Assembly (NCBI GenBank): GCA_001929475.1
Contig: LXFE01000203.1
Coordinates: 1-22,944 of the forward strand
DNA length: 22,944 nucleotides
DNA from: Neolecta irregularis DAH-3
Lineage: Eukaryota; Ascomycota; Neolectomycetes; Neolectales; Neolectaceae
Direction: 5' to 3'
Under the pieces are notes generated by a model, which ran no database searches, was not told the origin of the DNA, and was given only the letters and a program-made list of their open reading frames with translations. Shown one piece after another: positions 10,693-22,219 of this stretch. A program made the position numbers and the translations under genes. The number at the start of each line of letters is the position of its first letter. The stretch's first letter is position 1.

Positions 10693-10811
10693 CACGTTAA
10701 ATCTGAGATCTAGGAAGAACTCAGAGCAGTAATGAAGATATTAGCACATAAGAGTTATATACATAATTCAGTTTCTATTGGAGAAAATACCGACATCATG
10801 AGACAGACAGA

Positions 10812-12094
10812 TTACAATTTCCGCCTCAGGTTCAAAGCTTCCAGGACCCTCCTATTCAAATGTCTATCGCGTGGAGTTTTCTCGTCATTTGCACGTTCCT
10901 TGATATATTTTTTCACAGACTTTTCAATAAATGGAGCTATTATATCGGCTACCAATTAGTTTTAGAATCAATTAAAGGAAAATACCACTCTTTGAAGGGT
11001 ATTCTTGAGGAATCAAATGTCCGGCGTTTTCCACCACAACCAACTCACTCCCCGGCGTATTGTCCTTTTTCAAATGGTTGGTTTCTGGTGCACAAACAGC
11101 GCTCTTTTCACCGACAAGGAAGAGTGTAGGACATTGAATCATTGGAAGTTGATTAGCGACGTAATTAGCTTCAAAGCGGTCAAAAGTGCCATCCGGAAGT
11201 AATTTTTGAAATGTCCAAACTTCTTGGTGTTTTGTGGTCGTAAGTGTTACGCCCTTCTTGTCAGGATATGTTGCTGTTGGAAGATCTCTCAGGCCATATT
11301 TCTGAATATCAGCTTGTGTCTTTTAAGGCACCTACGAGATGAAGTTTTAAAACTCGAGGATCCCAATTTTGGTAAAATGGTCGACTTGAAAAGTATTTGG
11401 CAGCATCTTCTCTGGATAACCATATGTCTTGTCTTTTGGCTGAGAAAGCCGCCGGGTTCCACGAATGCAAAGTTCCGGATGAGTCTATAACGGGATCTAT
11501 CCCAATGATTGCAACGAATAGTCTTGGATGTCGTATCGACGCTAAAAACAATTGACAGCCTCCCATACTGTCTTATCAGCCGTACGCATCAATGTGGGTT
11601 CATACCTGTGACCAATCCCGATCAAGGGCTGACAGATGTCAAAATGTCTGATCATAACCTCGATGTCCCTCGCGCCGTCATTCCAAGCATCTCGAAATAA
11701 GTATTTATGACTCATACGAATAAAATACACTGATCGCCAAGTGTATCTTCATTGAGAACACCAGACTCCCCTTGGTTTACAGCATCCATGGCCCAAACAT
11801 TGCGAATTTTGAATCCAAGATGCTCTGATCGCGCGAGCAATTCGTCTAGAAATGGTTCATAGAGTTCCTGAAGGTCAATTTGCACAGAAACAGGATTGCT
11901 ACCTTGTGAATACCGTTTGCATGGGCTACTACAAATGAGACATCGTTCCTTCCTGGGTATGGGTTGTTCAGTGGGGTGTATTTTTTGACAGCGATACTCA
12001 ACCGGTCATCTGGGGTTCGGGTACAATTAGAGCATTCTCGAGGAAAAGAAGCGGGAAAAGTAAGAGAAGCGACTTTAAATAAACTAGATGACAT
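10812..12094 (-). CDS. Alpha/beta-hydrolase (Lpx1/MpaH-type), possibly peroxisomal
   Basis: Six exons: 12094-11903, 11867-11729, 11690-11606, 11567-11336, 11301-10989, 10948-10812 (365 aa). An early strand and oxyanion region, FVVAHANGIHKELYEPFLDE, matches the HANGFHKE signature of the fungal Lpx1/MpaH hydrolases. The nucleophile elbow is GIGHSMGGCQL, split by an intron inside the Ser codon. The catalytic His is in ENAGHLIPQE; an acid is likely in the FLVGEKS or IGIDPVID region. The family includes the yeast peroxisomal lipase Lpx1 and acyl-CoA hydrolases of secondary metabolism, so a hydrolase on an ester or thioester is expected; the substrate is unknown. The protein ends RRKL, close to a type-1 peroxisomal signal. 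The ATG at 12094 is the first ATG in frame. It is divergent from ORC1 with 484 bp between start codons. Confidence 0.9.
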
Positions 12095-12578
12095 GGCCAA
12101 TCGTGAGTATTAAGTTAGCTTTGCCTGTTAATCGGGTGAGCCTTAATTTGGTATGCTGCGGAGTAGTCGTACGTGGTATAACAACTCGTATTATGTAACT
12201 GGAGAGCGCCGGCGTACAAATAAGACTATATTATATCTAGCCTAAGTTGTGGGCATTTCTCGGAACCATACCTAGCCTAAGTTGTGGGCACTTGGCTAGG
12301 TTCATCTGCTTTACTTCTTTATAAACTTTCAAATGACCGTAATAGCTTCAGCCTTATCCGCATGGGTAAGGTTATCTACCTAAATACCCGTCCAAGAACG
12401 CCTCTTGCTGCCCGTAAGCTCTGTATCCTCCTCCAGATATGTGCTGCTTTGCAATCTGTCCTCTGCTAATAATGGCCTGTACTGCCGTGTTCGCACCAAA
12501 TATATAACTCCCAACTATTTTTGTACACGTGACATCGCGATTGAGAACGAGGCCAACTTTGAAATTGGCTCAAAGAAG
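12095..12578. promoter_or_regulatory. Divergent promoter between the hydrolase and ORC1
   Basis: On the ORC1 side there is a TATATAA at 12501-12507 and a palindromic CACGTG (bHLH/E-box type) at 12526-12531, 48 bp before the assigned ATG. The middle holds a 19-bp direct repeat. I looked for MluI-type G1/S boxes (ACGCGT) and found none. The ORC1 frame stays open upstream of its ATG to about 12405, so part of this stretch could be 5' exon. Confidence 0.4.
12237..12290 (+). repeat. 19-bp direct repeat with 35-bp period
   Basis: CTAGCCTAAGTTGTGGGCA occurs at 12237-12255 and again without mismatch at 12272-12290. The second copy is also part of an inverted repeat: CCTAGCC at 12271-12277 and GGCTAGG at 12294-12300. 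The arrangement suggests paired binding sites for a regulator of one or both divergent genes, or a recent local duplication. Confidence 0.8.
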
Positions 12579-14209
12579 ATGGAATCATCAACATCGTCGT
12601 CGGATGAAGAACCTAGGACACCGCGCAGAAGGTCACAGAAACGGGGAATAGTCAAATTGCCGTCAAAAGGAACACCATCACGAAGCGTGTCCACGCCGAG
12701 GAATAAACCGTAGCCACTATATTCCCATACGAGTACAACTGAAATCCAGTTCCGTTAGGAAACCACTTGAAATCACACCTCTTCCTCTGAGGACCCTAAC
12801 GCCTAATCTTGTATCATCTCCCCACCAAATCGCCCGAGCGAATCTCCATGTATCCGCGGTCCCGGCTTCTCTCCCCTGCCGAGACGAAGAATTCAATGCA
12901 ATTTACACGCAATTGGAAAGTGCGATAAGTGAGGGTTGTGGAGCGTGCATTTACGTCAGCGGAACACCTGGCACCGGGAAAACAGCAACTGTGAAAGAAG
13001 TTATCCGGTCTCTTCAATTAAAAGTAGAAGAAGAGGTATCAAGTTTTTATTCTAATAGTGCGTTGCAATTGACGGGTTAGAAACTCGTTGAGTTTTCGTT
13101 CGTAGAGATTAATGGGATGAGAGTAACGGATCCGAATCAAACTTATTCAATATTATATGAATATCTATTTGGTCAACGAGTTACTCCTGCCCACGCCCAA
13201 ACTCTCCTCGACAAAGAATTCTCGCGTCCCAATCCCGAGAGGATCCCATGGTATTTATCCACTTTTTGAAGCAGTTGAAGAGTGATAGTGTAGTTCTCAT
13301 GGATGAGCTCGATCAACTGGTCACCAAGAAACAAACGGTTCTGTATAACTTTTTCCACTGGCCCACACTGATCCATTCGCGGCTTATCGTAGTCGCCGTG
13401 GCTAATACAATGGATCTACCCGAACGTATGCTCTCCAACAAAATTTCCAGTCGAATGGGTTTGTTTCGCCTCTCTAACCCTTTCTTGCTTAACGGGGCAG
13501 GACTTGTGCGAATTGGATTCAGGGGGTATACCGATAAACAATTGATTGAAATTATCGCATCTAGATTGAAAGGAATCTCAGTTATGGATGAGGCGGCCGT
13601 TAGACTTGCGGCCGGCAGGGTAGCCAATGTCAGTGGAGACGCACGTCGAGCCCTGGACATTTGCCGGTATCTCGGCCTCCACGATATAATAAAGACCTAA
13701 TTTTTCCAAGACGAGCGGTAGAATTAGCCGAGCCTGTTGATCATGATGTTCAGTCTACGACGACGAACGATAAAAAGGACATCTTGCATAAAGGCACAGT
13801 CACACTTGCCGTGATTAACTATGCAATGGTCGAAATGATGAGATCCCCATTACAAGCATACCTTAAATCTCTGCCGCTCTCCCAAAAAGTTTTCCTAGCC
13901 GCTCTTCTCAGCGAGTTCAAACGCTCAGGGGTCGCTGAAAATTCTCTGGGCAATATCTCTGAACAAGCAGGCCGGATCTGTCAAGCACACTCTAAAAACA
14001 ACAGTTTTAAATCGATCTTGGCCAATTCGAATCGCTTTCCACGGTTATCAGGCGTCATGAGGATCGCGAGCGTATTGAGTGAAAGTGGAATTGTGGAGAT
14101 GGAGAATAAGGGGAGTGAACGGAGTATCAAGATACGCTTACGGATTCCTGAAGAAGACGTGAAAATGGCATATCGGGAAGATTCAATGTTGAAATCTATG
14201 TTTTTATGA
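12579..14209 (+). CDS. ORC1: Origin recognition complex subunit 1 (AAA+ ATPase), short form
   Basis: Orc1 is the ATP-binding subunit of ORC, which marks replication origins and loads MCM. Six exons: 12579-12709, 12750-13035, 13081-13250, 13289-13458, 13501-13666, 13711-14209 (473 aa). Seen: Walker A SGTPGTGKT, Walker B VVLMDELDQL, sensor-1 VANTMD, arginine-finger motif SSRMGLVRI, sensor-2 region SGDARRALDICRRA, and a C-terminal winged-helix region (LSQKVFLAALLSEFKRSG) matching animal and yeast Orc1. The N-terminus is only a basic Ser/Arg tail (TPRRRSQKR), perhaps a nuclear or CDK-target region. The BAH domain of many Orc1 proteins is not visible. The open frame upstream (from 12405) contains a CRV..DIAIE stretch loosely like a BAH end, so a longer form is possible. 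The 42-nt intron 13459-13500 is a stop-free multiple of three. Confidence 0.92.
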
Positions 14210-14262
14210 CTCCCCAAGAATTAAGAACGTTATGATTCAGTCATTCGGCGTTTTCTTTTTGG

Positions 14263-17200
14263 TTATTTTGATATATTTCGTTGATACCAGATATCTATCC
14301 CATTCGGATCATTGATGAGATTTTCGCCAACGCCAATAACGCATAGTGCGCGTTCTGTTTGAGTATCGATGATTCTGAGGAGTGGAAGACGGGATGTCTC
14401 GAGTGTTATGGGTAAGAGATTGTAATGCAAGGTGTGAGAAGATAAAGGTAAAAGCCGGAATTGTAATTTCCGGGGCCCGGCATATGCAACGGCTTCGCTT
14501 GATTCGGCGTTTAATAAAAGATCGAGCGTGCGATATGTCGGGTTGTCGAAATGATATGTAATGGGGATTATATCTTGAAGACTCGGGGACTCCTGACCGA
14601 GTTCTAAATGTCAAACGTGAAGAGACGACAAATTTATACCAGCTAGGACTGTAGGAGATAAATTGGGGATATTCAATTGCGGGAAAGAAAGGATCGTGGA
14701 AACCCATTCGTGAGATTCGTCCAACGGTTCCATTCTTCTCCATCGCATCTCTAATGATCCACCAATCACGAGATCAGCAACTTGGATTTCCCTCTCAACA
14801 GTCATCTCGAAAGAAGCATTATGAACAGACATTTGCCTAATGACTATTCCGTTAATCGTCAATAATTTCCAACAAGGCACCGATTTGACCGTCTTCCGTA
14901 CTTTTACACCCAGAAAACGGAGAAATATCAATACGCACCACAGGATTTTGATCAACTTTCATCATCATCTTGTCAATTTTCAGTTCAAACGGCCCTATTC
15001 CCATGATCCCAATTACAAAATACAAGGACTGCGTGATGTATTTTCCGATAGGAATGTCCAGATCAAACACGGCTGCTGACTCGCGCTGGGTAGCACGAGG
15101 TAAAAGTTTATGGGTTGCGCGGAACGGAGAGATTACTTGGATTTTTAGTTGTGCGGATTTTGTGATCCAAGTTGCGGGATCGGAGGGCAGGGTATATTTG
15201 GAAATAAGTTCGAGGGTTGTTTGTTTTTGGTAGAGTAGGTGGATATAGAGTAGTGTAGATGCCGAGGTACTGATTATTCCCAATGATTTGGAAATTTCAG
15301 TGGTGGGAGAGCCATCTCTAGTCCAAGAGACCTGGTTTTCTGAGATTATCAGTCAGATCAAAAACGGACGAATCTCACTTTCATCCATTTCCTCTTTAAC
15401 TCGCACGATCACCTCCGCGACTACATCCTCATCTTCCTCGTTCACGATTTCGACATTAAGAGGAACAACCTCTCCCACAAAAGCTGGCCCTTCAAACGAA
15501 GACTCGATTTTTATTTTGGGCGGCTTAGGCAGGATCCTTAGTTCAGCTGCATCAACCAAATAAATTCACTTCAACACATTCGATCTGATTGCCGCCAGAG
15601 GCTGCTGAATACACTTTACACCCCCGTTTTCAAGGCTCTCATACCAGGTATGAGGGTGTGAAGTATCTAAATCTGGAGACGGGAGAACCAGTCTGACTGT
15701 ACGATTTGGAGAAGACGCAGCAAATACAATGGAAGAAATCTATTGCATCAACTAGTGATGGATCAAAAGATACCTTTGCATCACCAACTTCACGGGGGAT
15801 TTGAACGAATTGGAAAATGAGGGTTGAGTTGGGCAAGACGTTAATGTCTGCTTCCACGACAAAATATGAATTTTCGCCGGTTCCTTCAAGTGACATGTCT
15901 GAAGTGAGGTCATGATATTTGAATAACGTTGAAGGATCTTGGGATGCCACGCTACGAAATTCAACGGGTTTCAAGGCACCGTAAAATTCAATACGGATTG
16001 TTGATAGAGCGAGAGGGCCATGGATGTTTGATGTGAGGAGGAACTGAATCGGGATTGATGAGCCGACAAAAGCTTTTGATTCGCGGTAGGTGACGCGCGC
16101 GGAGACTGCAGGTTAGAAATATAATGATGGGTGAGAACAAAGAGTGGGTGATTCTTGTAGGTCAATTTCAACGTCCTCTGATCCGGATGTATCTGCGTGC
16201 AATAATGACTGGAAAAGATCACGATGCTCTGACGTAGAAATGTCTTTACATCAGTATCTACACGAGGAGGTACGGCAACCTTTTGAGAGAAATGAAACAG
16301 ACAGTCTGAGTTGTCTTTCGAAATCTGCAAGCGTCTGAGCGCATTTCAGAGCGATTTGTTGCAGTTCTTCAAAAAGCATTAACCAGCGCGATTCCATCAA
16401 TCGTGGAACAATGGTGTCTGTGATTCTGTAGATCAGTTTGGTAATGATCAAGTGTACTTGAGAAATTCCGAAAAATTATCGCGATCATATTCCATCTTTG
16501 CAGTATGGTAATCACAAGTCAAGACCATTCGGAGATTGTTGCCTCTAGTAAAGACGTCTCTCGCCTTTGAAAGCAAGGGAAGTAAGTGATTTCTATCGGC
16601 GCCCTGAAAGAGCGATTAGCGGCGGTTGCGGGGGAACATACATGGCCTTCTCGAAGTCGTAGGAAAGCACGGAAATAAGCCATTCCGGCATTGCCAAAGT
16701 GAGATTCTGGCGGAGCATTCTCAGAGGCAAAAGTCAAGGGAAATTCTGCAGGGGCCAGGGCGAAGAGATCGCCAAAGATCTCGTAGCGCTGTGCAATCCA
16801 CAGATCGGCAGTGTCGGCTTTCATGGTTTCGAGATAGTGGTAGAATTCGGATCCACAAGACGACAGGTGGCCGAGATGGGCATGCAATTTGCAGATCTGC
16901 AATGAGCACGCGTCGGAGGAGAGCGTACCTTGAGAGTCAAAAGATCACCGAGCTCGTCGGCGTCGAGTCGATCAGTTGCGGGAAGAGCAGCGTAAAGCTG
17001 GAAAGCCGCGGAATAGTGTGAGAGGGCAATGGCCCATTCGCCCTTGAGCTCTGACCAGTGGGCGAGCCTGTATTCGATGGAGAGGGACCTTGAAGGGTCC
17101 TGCGTGCCGGACGGGGCTTTTCTGTAGCGGTCCTTGCGAAGGCGTTTGAAGCTTGCACTACAGTGCTCTGTGGCAGCGGAGAAGGCGAAGAGGACCAGGT

Positions 17201-17750
17201 CGCGGACAAAGGCAGCGAGCTGGTGCTTGGGAGCGGCGGTGGAGAGGAAGAGGAGGGAGCGGGGATCAAGAGAGGCGGACTTGCGGATGGAGGCGATGCG
17301 GGCGTCTACAGAAGCGGCCGGGGCAGAGTAGAGGACGACGAGGAAGGGCAGGGTCGGCGAGGAGCGCAGGACCGTGAGATGGGGCAGGAGCAGGGGCTCG
17401 TGGAGGGGGCGGAAGAGGAGCAGGGCGCAGGGATGGTTGGCGATCGAGGCCAGCCAGCGGGGCAGCAGCTGGAGAGCGGGCGGGGGAGAGGAGCTGGGCG
17501 TGAGAGCAGAGGCCGAGACGGAGGCGACTGGGTAGAGCAGAGGCAGCGCAGCGTGAGAGGAGGCGGAGGACAGGGAAGAGGCAGAGGTAGAAGAAGAGGA
17601 AGAGTGCAGGGGAGGCCACAGCAGGCGCGAATGCTTGCCCAGGGCAGCCTCCAGCAACGACCAGAGCCCGCGGACAAAGGGGTCGTCCGCATCCAGCCCG
17701 TCGATGGCTATAGCCGCCTGCGGGTGCTGAAATTGGTCCAGTTTGTCCAT
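14263..17750 (-). CDS. TRAPPC11: Trafficking protein particle complex subunit 11 (TRAPPC11, foie gras/gryzun)
   Basis: TRAPPC11 belongs to TRAPP complexes acting in ER-Golgi and Golgi traffic and autophagy. Eleven exons: 17750-16929, 16896-16642, 16603-16458, 16425-16280, 16243-16139, 16105-15774, 15739-15570, 15536-15370, 15339-14881, 14843-14640, 14603-14263 (1,048 aa). The foie-gras part has FKRLRKDRYRKAP and SIEYRLAHWSELKGEWAIAL (about 198-245), then alpha-solenoid-like helices. The C-terminal beta-rich part has ILPKPPKIKIE, INEEDED-like VNEEDEDVVAEV and, near the end, ITYHFDNPTYRTLDLLLNAE followed by AGPRKLQFRLLPLSSH, typical of the gryzun domain. The first exon is very GC-rich and low in complexity (Ser/Ala/Leu/Pro), unlike the rest of the gene. 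The intron calls 15537-15569 and 15340-15369 are less certain than the others. Its stop is 53 bp from the ORC1 stop. Confidence 0.88.
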
Positions 17751-18128
17751 GACTAGGGCAAATGCTGTTCTCGTGTCTGTATGGCGTCTGTCGTCTCAAT
17801 TAGGGTATGGTGTTGCTGGCTGCGTTGTATAGTATATGCTGCTGCAATATATGGTATATGTAACTGTAATGCGGTTGTATGCGTGTATTTGTGGAGTGTA
17901 TGTCGACTGGGATAGAGTGTCTGTCGCGTGTCTTTTCTAGAGCATGCGTCTGTAGTGTTGCCGTCCTGTATGTTGTCTGTAGTATACGAGTATCTGTAGT
18001 ATACGAAAATCCAAGGGCCTGGAAGGTGACGGTGATGGTGTTGCTCTATAGCAGACTCTGCCCCAGGAAGAGGCCCGCAGCAATCTGCTGCCTGCCATCC
18101 TCACCTCTGCCTTCCTGCCACACCACTG
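17751..18128. promoter_or_regulatory. Divergent promoter between TRAPPC11 and Rxt2
   Basis: 378 bp, strongly T/G-skewed on the + strand (long runs of TGTAT, TGTCTG, GTATATG). TCTGTAGTATACGA occurs twice, at 17976-17989 and 17993-18006 (17-bp period), and TCTGTAGT also occurs at 17949. Just before the Rxt2 ATG (about 18060-18125) the sequence turns C-rich. No open frame here looks real. Confidence 0.5.
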
Positions 18129-18985
18129 ATGGCCAACCCGCTCCTCGACCACCGCTCGATCGCCCACATTGCGTCCGCCCTTTGCTTCGTTGCTCTTGCC
18201 GCTAACCTCCAAGTTCGCTCAAGGCCGCCCTTGCCCGTGATAACCAGGCCAGCGACTCCGACGACGATATCCACGGCTACTTGCTCAACCGCGGCAACAA
18301 GCTCAAAAAGCACGCCTCTCTGGTGCACGGTGCAAAGCTGAGGGCTGCTCGCGGTCTCGCCCTCGATCGAGAGGTAGGTCTGCGGTTTTTCTGCCTGCGC
18401 GCCCTCTGACGCCTCGAGGTGGTCCAGTACCAGGGGCACAGCCGCTCCATCATCGCTAGGAATACAGACGACTGTCAAGACCCTTCAGACTGGCCAGACG
18501 ACGATCCCTATACCGATATTCACATCAAAGGTTCACCACTTTGCCATTCCCCTTTCTGATCCTCAGATCTCTTCAAGCAAGTCTCAACTCCCTCCGAAAT
18601 CCATTCCCACCCCACCATCTCAAAGACCTTTGCCCAGAACAAGATTTCCCTCCTCGCTGATCAGACTCACGAAATGATCACCTCAGCTCATGCAGACTCT
18701 ATTCGTCTGACAAATCTCTATTCAACCTTTTTGAACGATGATCCCGGCACAATAATGTCCTCCTTTGACAGCGATCAAGAGAACATTTCCGAGCGCGTAA
18801 TGAGGTTGTATTATGTCAAGCCCCGCGAGAACACTCAAGAAGAGGAAGAGTTGAAGAGTCTCGCTAGAGCAGGACTTGAACGCTGTGACGAGTTTGTCAG
18901 GATTATGGAACGTGTCAGAATGAATCTGTTAAAAGCAGAGCGACTGAAGAACCAGATCTGGAACAGTTCTGAAGAAGAGCCTTGA
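18129..18985 (+). CDS. RXT2: Rxt2-like subunit of the Rpd3L histone deacetylase complex
   Basis: Rxt2 is a fungal subunit of the large Rpd3 (class I HDAC) repressor complex in the nucleus. Four exons: 18129-18172, 18214-18373, 18419-18530, 18567-18985 (244 aa). The Rxt2 N-terminal domain is clear: LLNRGNKLKKHASLVHGAKL, then VVQYQGHSRSIIARN, DDDPYTDIHIKDLF and STPSEIHSHPTISKTF. After it comes a predicted helical, Glu/Lys-rich C-terminus (LKAERLKNQIW). An acidic DSDDD patch precedes the domain, as in other members. The first intron has a clear GCTAAC branch site. The 5' half is GC-rich, like the facing first exon of TRAPPC11. The gene converges on the membrane-protein gene, 86 bp between stops. 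The assignment is from memory of the family pattern. Confidence 0.82.
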
Positions 18986-19071
18986 TATTTATGATGATTG
19001 ACGATCATCCCCTTTATAATACTATAATATGCCGAAATATGTACAAGAATGCCAGATTTTCTGGAACCATT

Positions 19072-19606
19072 TTACTCTTCCCCCATGCTGCGAATCTCAA
19101 ACTCTTTCCCAGCAACTACTTCAACAATTCGAAATTCATGGATCTGGGTCAAAGTTGATGAACTCTTTGCCAAGCACGCAGTTTTTTCCTTCCAAAATTG
19201 GTTATACACAGCGACGGCATCCACTTCTCGTTCTTCCTTGGCCTGTTTTCGGCGGCGGAAGAAGAGAAAGCTCGCCCCGGCGACAAGTAGCGCTCCCGCG
19301 ACGCTGATGGCAATGATCGCTGGAGGCTGGACACGGCCAGCTGCTTTCCCTGTCGCCTCAAGTATCCTGTTATCAGGGATTCCGGCGGTTACAAATGATG
19401 TGGCATTTGCAGGAAACGCATACGCGGTGAGACTGGCGTACTGCATATCAATAACCAAAGATTCCGTGGGAATAGGATCAGGTATCTGAACAAGGCTGCC
19501 ACGGGCAAGCGGTGCCAAGAGAAAGAAACAACGCATTGAGTAAAAGAGCGACAAGACCGGAGCTGGAGGACCACTGGCGGACGCAGGAGTAATTATATGG
19601 CAGCAT
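19072..19606 (-). CDS. Predicted type I single-pass membrane protein (unknown)
   Basis: No family recognised. The certain part has a short lumenal Thr/Ala-rich segment with one NAT glycosylation sequon, one strong membrane helix (AIIAISVAGALLVAGASFLFF), a stop-transfer RRRKQAK and a cytoplasmic tail of about 60 residues ending EFEIRSMGEE. Two starts fit. One is an intronless ATG at 19536 (154 aa, MRCFFLLAPLARG as a weak signal peptide). The other is an ATG at 19606 with a 37-nt intron at 19496-19532 (165 aa, hydrophobic GLVALLLNALVQ as signal). I give the longer span because the intron has the usual length here. The tail's FRIVEVVAGKEFEI could form a small beta unit, but no function follows from it. 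Confidence 0.6.
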
Positions 19607-20238
19607 CCACACGGAATCAAGGCAGGTGTCGGATAGCATCATCTGAAATGAGGGAGATGCAACTCGGGTTGCGATTATAGATTGCGACCGAATGTGGATG
19701 CTGCAAAGAGGATGGAACCGCGGCAAATCGGGGTGAAATTGCCTCAGAGGGAAGGAGATAGAAAAGAGGGAAGGGAAGAGAAAAGAGGCAAGGAAGAGAC
19801 GCCAAGAGGACCTGTTTTTGCACAATTCCTGGTCGGCCACAAGTTATGTTCAAGGTGCTTCCCTTGTATGTTTAAACGCTACATAGATATTTGAACAGAA
19901 GCAAACTGCAACACATCGGCTGTATCTCTGCCGCGCAAGCAATCCAGTCTCCGAAAAGTGTTGCGGGAGCCAGGAAATCTCAATCTCAGCCCGGCTACCA
20001 TCCGGCAATCTTACACTTGTATCAAGCACCAAAACACAGTACAAATATACAACATAATCACCTCTGAATGCCTTTCCATGTATTTGCACCTGCAGTAGAA
20101 TAAGGACATAATTGAGGGCCTTTCTCTGGTAGGCTGCAGCCTGGTTCGCCACCAAAAAAGGCCGCGCTGTACTTTACCCCTTCCCCTGTTTCCAGCCCAC
20201 AATAATTTCCAAAACTTCCTCTTATACTTACTACAGCA
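19607..20238. promoter_or_regulatory. Divergent region between the membrane protein and beta-tubulin, with a purine tract
   Basis: 632 bp. A nearly pure A/G tract covers about 19750-19800 on the + strand. The facing minus-strand frames in 19850-20358 run antisense across the tubulin start and have no sign of being genes. I see no TATA box that I would assign to tubulin with confidence. Confidence 0.45.
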
Positions 20239-21977
<1,739 letters not shown>

Positions 21978-22148
21978 AGTGTGCTTTCGTGTGGTTGTTA
22001 TTTGTTCTTAACCTCTTGGGTTTCTGCGATGACCTTTTAATTGCACTTATTGCGCTACGCGCTTTTCCCATGATTATACGTGGTTTTAGTTTTGACTTGA
22101 CGATAACCATGATGCTCATGTCTGAATCGTGATTTTGCGCGATTCGCC

Positions 22149-22156
22149 TGACGTCA
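22149..22156. promoter_or_regulatory. Perfect CRE palindrome (TGACGTCA)
   Basis: TGACGTCA is the consensus for Atf/CREB-type bZIP factors. It lies 64 bp upstream of the ATG of the last gene and about 170 bp after the tubulin stop, so it is well placed to control the downstream gene. Binding is inferred. Confidence 0.5.
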
Positions 22157-22219
22157 GTTCAATTGTCGTCCAACACCACCAAATGTCCTCCAATCCGTAA
22201 TCTCTTCTAGAGAAATTCC

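Larger units (their letters stand above)
9797..10811. other. About 1 kb without a recognisable coding gene
   Basis: This is the longest non-coding stretch in the window. The frame at 10071-10277 (minus) has no ATG start and no recognisable motif. The part just above 9797 is the transporter upstream region and has a TCACGTCAT half-CRE near 9958-9966. The part below 10812 must hold the 3' end of the hydrolase transcript. Between them are a strong stem-loop (10504-10554) and a 14-bp palindrome (10679-10692). I checked for tRNA arms and found none. Confidence 0.45.

Noticed and set aside
13313-13660. 115-codon minus-strand frame
   Set aside because: It lies antisense inside the conserved ORC1 ATPase domain and has no motif of its own.
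14309-14743. 144-codon minus-strand frame
   Set aside because: It overlaps TRAPPC11 in a wrong frame; the conserved C-terminal sequence runs in another frame once the 36-nt intron at 14604-14639 is removed.
17163-17756. 197-codon + strand frame rich in Gly/Glu/Arg
   Set aside because: It is antisense to the GC-rich first exon of TRAPPC11; high GC removes stops, and the residues follow from the opposite strand's Ser/Leu/Ala codons.
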